NCBI GenBank assembly: GCA_948146395.1
Contig: OX411552.1
Location: forward strand, 7,654,186-7,718,185
Length of the DNA: 64,000 nucleotides
Source of the DNA: Fragum whitleyi
Taxonomy: Eukaryota > Mollusca > Bivalvia > Cardiida > Cardiidae
Reading direction: 5' to 3'
Each line of letters opens with the position of its first letter. Position 1 is the first letter of the stretch. A model generated the notes under the pieces. It searched no databases. It was not told the origin of the DNA and was given only the letters and a program-made list of their open reading frames with translations. Position numbers and translations under genes: made by a program. This document shows, one piece after another, positions 59,166 to 64,000 of this stretch.

Positions 59166-60958
59166 CTTAGAAGTTACCAAAAATTCATGTCATTTGCAAC
59201 AACTTTATTATTTCAACTTGTTATGACATGTTATAATCTCTAAACAGGTGCATTTATATCTATAAAAGAAACATCAAGGACAAGACCACATCAAAGGAAT
59301 TCGTCATTTTAATGAAATGCACGATATTGGATGTCTGTTAAATTACAGACTTTTAATGAATCAGGACAGGATAGGATTTTTAAATGATGAACAGGCACAA
59401 TTACAACCAAAATAACAGTAATCTGTGTACATGAAATCTTGCTGATTTGAATTATATCTTGCTGCCTCGGGAAATGCATGTTTGGTATAGAACATCATTC
59501 GGCATAGCCATCTGATTTTTGTTTTTAATTTTGCAACCAACCCAGTGCAAACGAAATCCCTTGAAAAATGTCCCTATTCAATGGATGCGTGTAGGTATTG
59601 AGTGTTTGTTATGGCTAGAGTAGGGATTTTCTTGCTGATCATATGTATATACTTAAAAGGCGATGCATACCAAGATAATGATTACTGGTATATACTGTAA
59701 TACCACGGAGAAAATATCATACTAAAGCAAAGCTAGGCTGCTCTAATATTGCTTGATTCATATATAAGTTGAAGAAAATACTTGGAAAGTTTTTCTATGG
59801 TAGATATAACTTCAAAGAAATAAAAATATACTTTAAGTTTTCTTCTCTTTATAGGTTGAAAATTAATATGGATCAAACATTAGATTAGATATGAACGGAC
59901 GTTTTTATTACCTATTCAAGCGCAAATTCCTTCAGTTCCCTGTTCCGGTAACGGCTCTGTCCGTCCAAATCTAAAGAAACCGACTTTGACCTGCTAGTTT
60001 TCATTGGTCATACAAGCGAAGAGTTAAAAGCTTCTTAGAAATCACCAACGATAAGCATGTTGTTTTGGTTTGGAAGATATGTGACACATACATGTACAGT
60101 GACAAAGAAAATTCCTTTCAGCCAAGACAGAATAAAAACAAATGGGTTTTTTTACCAGTCATTTTAAAATAAGACCCACAAGAACAGCTCCATGACATCG
60201 AAAACATTAAACTACGATTTATTAATGAAACTTTTAAGTCATGGAACAGCTTTTACGATCATCGAAAAATATTATCATTCCTTGCACTGAGTCTCTTCAT
60301 TATTTCAGTACGAAACAATAAGGACAGTAACTCTGGCAACTGAAAAGAAGATGTAGTAAAGTGATCGTGAAGGTCAGAACACTCATGATCACCAATTTAC
60401 AGATCAAGTAATTGTCTACATCAGTAAAATTGTCAAGAAATTGTGTTTCTCATTCAACAAAAATAGTTTAATTCTCCTTCTTGACCTTACACCTCACAAC
60501 AATCTTGTATCTTACAGTCACACATAAAAAAGGGTGTGATGACCATGTCTGTCTCAACTTTGATTCAGTCGACCTGGGTTACATTTTTTAGTACATTTCG
60601 ACTATAATGATTTAAGTCTTGTGTAAGAAAGCTTCAAACTATACATTAGTTCCTTCATATATTTGGAGGATATTCACATTTTTTTCTAATTCTACCCTTA
60701 TCATAACCCTACTTAGTTTAATGAGGCACGGGAAATGTTTGAGACAAGAATTTGATTTTTCCCCACCCATTATTAGGCAAAGTATCCGTGTTGGTTCATA
60801 TGGGCTCATTAAGATCCAGTTCAATTGATTAAACATCTCGTTGTTGGTTAAGAGAATTTCGATCGACATTTTGTTTCAACCAATAAAGAATCATTTACAC
60901 CAATTTTGGTACCCGTGAAAACCATAAGAAGTGCCGTTGTTCTTAAAACCCAACTTCG
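59166..60958. other. Stretch without recognised gene
   Basis: AT-rich. No exon, RNA gene or structured repeat is recognised. At about 60788-60815 CATATGGGCTCATTAAG echoes AGCCCATATGAG motifs near 54420-55260. Confidence 0.35.
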
Positions 60959-61083
60959 GAAACTCATTTTAAATTTGGACCTGCATAGTTTCCTATTGCT
61001 TGATCCCTAAACAATCAATTAAACCCAAAAAATAAATTTCAGCACGAAAATCCTACGGGATTACATAAGGCACCGCACTATAA
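60959..61083 (-). repeat. Right arm of the distant inverted repeat
   Basis: Reverse complement of 54255-54386. The outer edges are 6.83 kb apart and enclose the nested F/B/LINE cluster. Confidence 0.75.
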
Positions 61084-64000
61084 GTACTGTATTTATTCCA
61101 ATAATCACCCGGGCATTTATTAGAATAGTCATGATTGACGCAGTTGGGGTGGAAGATTATTAGAGATATTCTGTTAGAGAATAGCTCAAACCCCCTATGT
61201 ACGGATCTATAATGTCACTAAAAAGTGACAATATGACATGTATCAGGTAAATACAAAATGCGTAATAAAAACGCAAAACTCAGATCATGCTGTTTGATCA
61301 TTCTCGCCATTTTTTGTGTTTTTTTTTATCCAATAAATATAGTGAACCGCTGCTTACATAACCTTGCTATGATACCAAGGGATTCTCGCGATTGAATATA
61401 TAATTCTACTACAAAACAGTTTCTGAAATAAATTTAAAGTCACTTTATCATTAAATAACAAAACAAATCCCTTTCTGATACCGTGACCTTAAAAAAACCC
61501 TGTCGACAAGTTACAAAGTTGACAACCTCAAAATGCTATTTTGTACATGGAGTTCTATTCAATAGAGCAAGAAACTTATACCAGACGATCGTATTTAAAT
61601 GTCAATTAGATTACTCATCTGACCTTGTTGTTTTTTGTGTTTTTTTTTTCAGACTGCCCAACACAGATTTCAGACAAAGATGACTGAAATTACTTGATAA
61701 TGTTTGTTTGTAGTGTTCTATAAGGCGTTCAATAAATGATTCTCGAGTTTCAGAAAACTTTATTTATTATTCTTCATTTTTGTAAATGCCTCATATCGCT
61801 GTCATGACTGCAAAGGATCGTAACTCTAATGGATCATAGCTGTTGTACGCATTTAATTTGATACACATTTTGCATTTAAATTCCATTCGATTTTTTGCTT
61901 CTCTTATATATTTTTCGCAAAGCGACAAGAAATAAATTAAGTCATTATATGAAATTATGCGTAGTTGTATCACCTATCTGTTGTAAAAATAAAATTAAGA
62001 TACCCGTTTTCCTCAATTTTAATATCCACAACAAAGTCACAAAGAGAGGGCTAAATAATATTTTTGAAAGGGTTTGACATCTCTCGGGACAAAGGCGCGT
62101 GCAAGCTCTCGAAACACTTCCAGACAAAACTATTAATTTATTTTGTCTTTTCGACCAGATTGCTATTATGATTTTATTTTGGAAAATTGAAACAAAAATC
62201 ATTGAATATTGGTAAATTCTAAGAAAATCGTATTTTTGGCTAAAAAGATAGTAGCCATATTTTGTACAAATATATTCATTTTACCCTCAGATGGAGCTAA
62301 AAACGTCGTAGCTACATCTAATATGTGCATTCTTTCTGTTTGATATTCAATTCAGAAAATGTTTTTGCTATTCAGTGTTTAAGATAAAACATAGAAGCAA
62401 AGTTATTAAAATCTGAGTAAATAATGCAGTCAAGATGATTGTTAACTTAAACGGGTACAAGCTTTTCCCAATCTTCATTAAATCTCTAAAATGAATACCA
62501 GTTCATCTAAATCATTGTATTTTTTTGGTATTTGTCTAAGGTGTTAGAGTTATCAACTTTTTCCAAAATCGGTGTTCAAATGGCCAGTTTCGGGCGGTAT
62601 TTTAGGGGATGGGCAAAATTGCTGATTTCGGGCTGTGTTTTGGGGGATGGGCGATTGTTAGAATATATGGCGATTATCAGAATAAATACAGTATTTTTGG
62701 CTATGAAATCACTTTTTAACAACGATTTCAAAAGGCTATTTTGAATTTTTCGCATGAGAGATTTTTTATTAAGAAGTCAGGAGTGATGAAATTGGTCGTC
62801 TGAATAAGAACAGACAACACTCAATGAATTTAAGAAAATGCAAGCAAAGGAATTGTTCAAACATTTAATTTACAATGTAAAAAAAGAGTGACGAGTCGGG
62901 TAAAGGTGCAATGAACAAATGACATACTGACACGTCTATGTGTCCTTTTGGAATTGTGTCTTCACCTGAAAATTAAATTCAAAACTTGCTAATTTGTACT
63001 TTAAATATTCTCGTCCAGGTTTTACCTCCAGATTGTTTCTTATATCCGATAAACAGTGCAAAAAAAATGTTTCCATTATCCAGGAGTTTCTATTATCAGA
63101 GTTCCGATTATCCTACGAATTTTACATAGGCTGAAGAAGAAATGGTTTTGTGCTAAAGGAAAAGTTGCCAATAACCGAAAATCCCTATTATCTGAGTTGC
63201 TAATAAAGGGATTCTACTGTATTGGATTCTGCAATGTTAAAGATACAGATACAGACTAGTCCCTTAAAGGGGTTTCCTATTCAACCTTTACCTTAAGCTG
63301 ACACGAAGGAGTCAAGCTGTCCCTACCCAGTCAAACCTGCCCCAAATCGGTCAAACTAGCCCCTGCATTCAAATAAACAATCAAACCTGCCCCAAATCAG
63401 TTGAACTGGAACCAGACTTTATCTCTTTTTTCTTGAAGATGCATTTGCATGACCAGTTTCCCTTCTTGTGCATATGTTTTAAATGTTTGGTCCTGAATGA
63501 AAGCTGTTATACGGAATTTAAATATCAATTGTCATTCTATTTCCTCAAAATTTTTGTTTTTGTTTGCATATTGCATGTTAAAGGTAGCAAAGTAGTATTC
63601 GAGGCTTATTGCAATTATATGCATTTAGTTTCTAAAGAAAGAAGTAATGTGCAATTAAAGATAATTGCAAGTTGTTGCACTTTAACTGAAGATTTCGGCA
63701 TTGAATTATATAATATGCACAGCTATTGCCAATAAGGTCTCTGTTACATTTCAAACAGATGCATTACACATCGTTTCAAAGACATCCTTATCTAATCTGC
63801 ACTTAAAGGAGATTACAAACAGCTTTGAAGGCATATTTTTATTTAGTGACGGGAACAATTTAGGGGAAAACAATCTTCCTAATGAAGCAAAAAGCTTCGC
63901 CTTTAATTTTGTTAGAAACAACTATTTGTCTTGTTTCAAAAATTTTGTTGTATTTTGATGTATTGCTTTATTCAATATTGCTCTGGTAATTGTCATTGAT
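61084..64000. other. Right end of window, no gene supported
   Basis: AT-rich. 63325-63415 holds a diverged form of the minisatellite (GTCAAACCTGCCCCAAATCG). About 62570-62690 has two GGGATGGGC-type repeats and resembles about 61085-61165. Open frames at 63433-63735 and 63701-63958 have no recognised family. No PDCD5 exon is seen. Confidence 0.4.

Noticed and set aside
61629..61686. Possible terminal exon after a long pyrimidine tract and CAG
   Set aside because: It gives only about a dozen codons before TGA and does not match the PDCD5 C-terminus.
63433..63958. Two overlapping plus-strand frames as a gene at the window end
   Set aside because: No family, no splice evidence and AT-rich composition. 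They could belong to a gene beyond the window but cannot be supported.

Overview
This is a eukaryotic window from an animal nuclear genome. It has spliced genes with GT-AG introns, AT-rich intergenic DNA and very dense mobile elements. The repeats fit a bivalve mollusc: many elements start TTTTTAGCTC, carry a (CCGT)n microsatellite and a core of tandem units about 145-177 bp long, and end in a hairpin followed by CTCTTGTT. This resembles the 'pearl'/Helentron-type non-autonomous elements described in bivalves. The organism call is inference; no species can be named.

Three protein genes are supported. (1) Positions 46-23048, + strand: thirteen exons of paraplegin (SPG7), the mitochondrial m-AAA protease subunit. 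They cover the intermembrane-space domain through the stop codon; the N-terminal exons lie before the window. (2) Positions 25389-40454, - strand: an apparently complete cyclin-D1-binding protein 1 (CCNDBP1/GCIP) gene of eight exons and 311 codons, convergent with SPG7. (3) Positions 40633-40698, + strand: coding exon 1 of PDCD5, divergent from CCNDBP1 with 178 bp between the two start codons. No further PDCD5 exon was recognised in the remaining 23 kb, so its intron 1 is very large or the rest of the gene lies elsewhere.

Mobile DNA fills the introns and the right half. Elements with the shared Helentron-like ends lie at 914-2274, 3135-5008 (with one nested at 4694-4887), 6082-7453, 8279-9993, 14457-14733, 21426-22487, 24285-24601, 31074-32336, 35009-35179, 47295-50154, 52817-54009 and 56040-59165 (with another nested at 56859-58717). 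Terminal-inverted-repeat elements lie at 13780-14023, 19223-19384, 40864-41650 and 43637-46596 (with a second nested at 44635-46300). SINE-like and LINE-derived fragments are scattered between them. From 42 to 64 kb no gene is supported.

The most interesting observations are: tandem decaying copies of the end of an SPG7 exon together with its GTAAGT splice donor (5447-6035); a decayed duplicate of the SPG7 zinc-site exon just upstream of the real one (18651-18757); and a set of repeat families that share 5' and 3' hairpin ends around different tandem-repeat cores, including one small element that seems to mix modules of two families.
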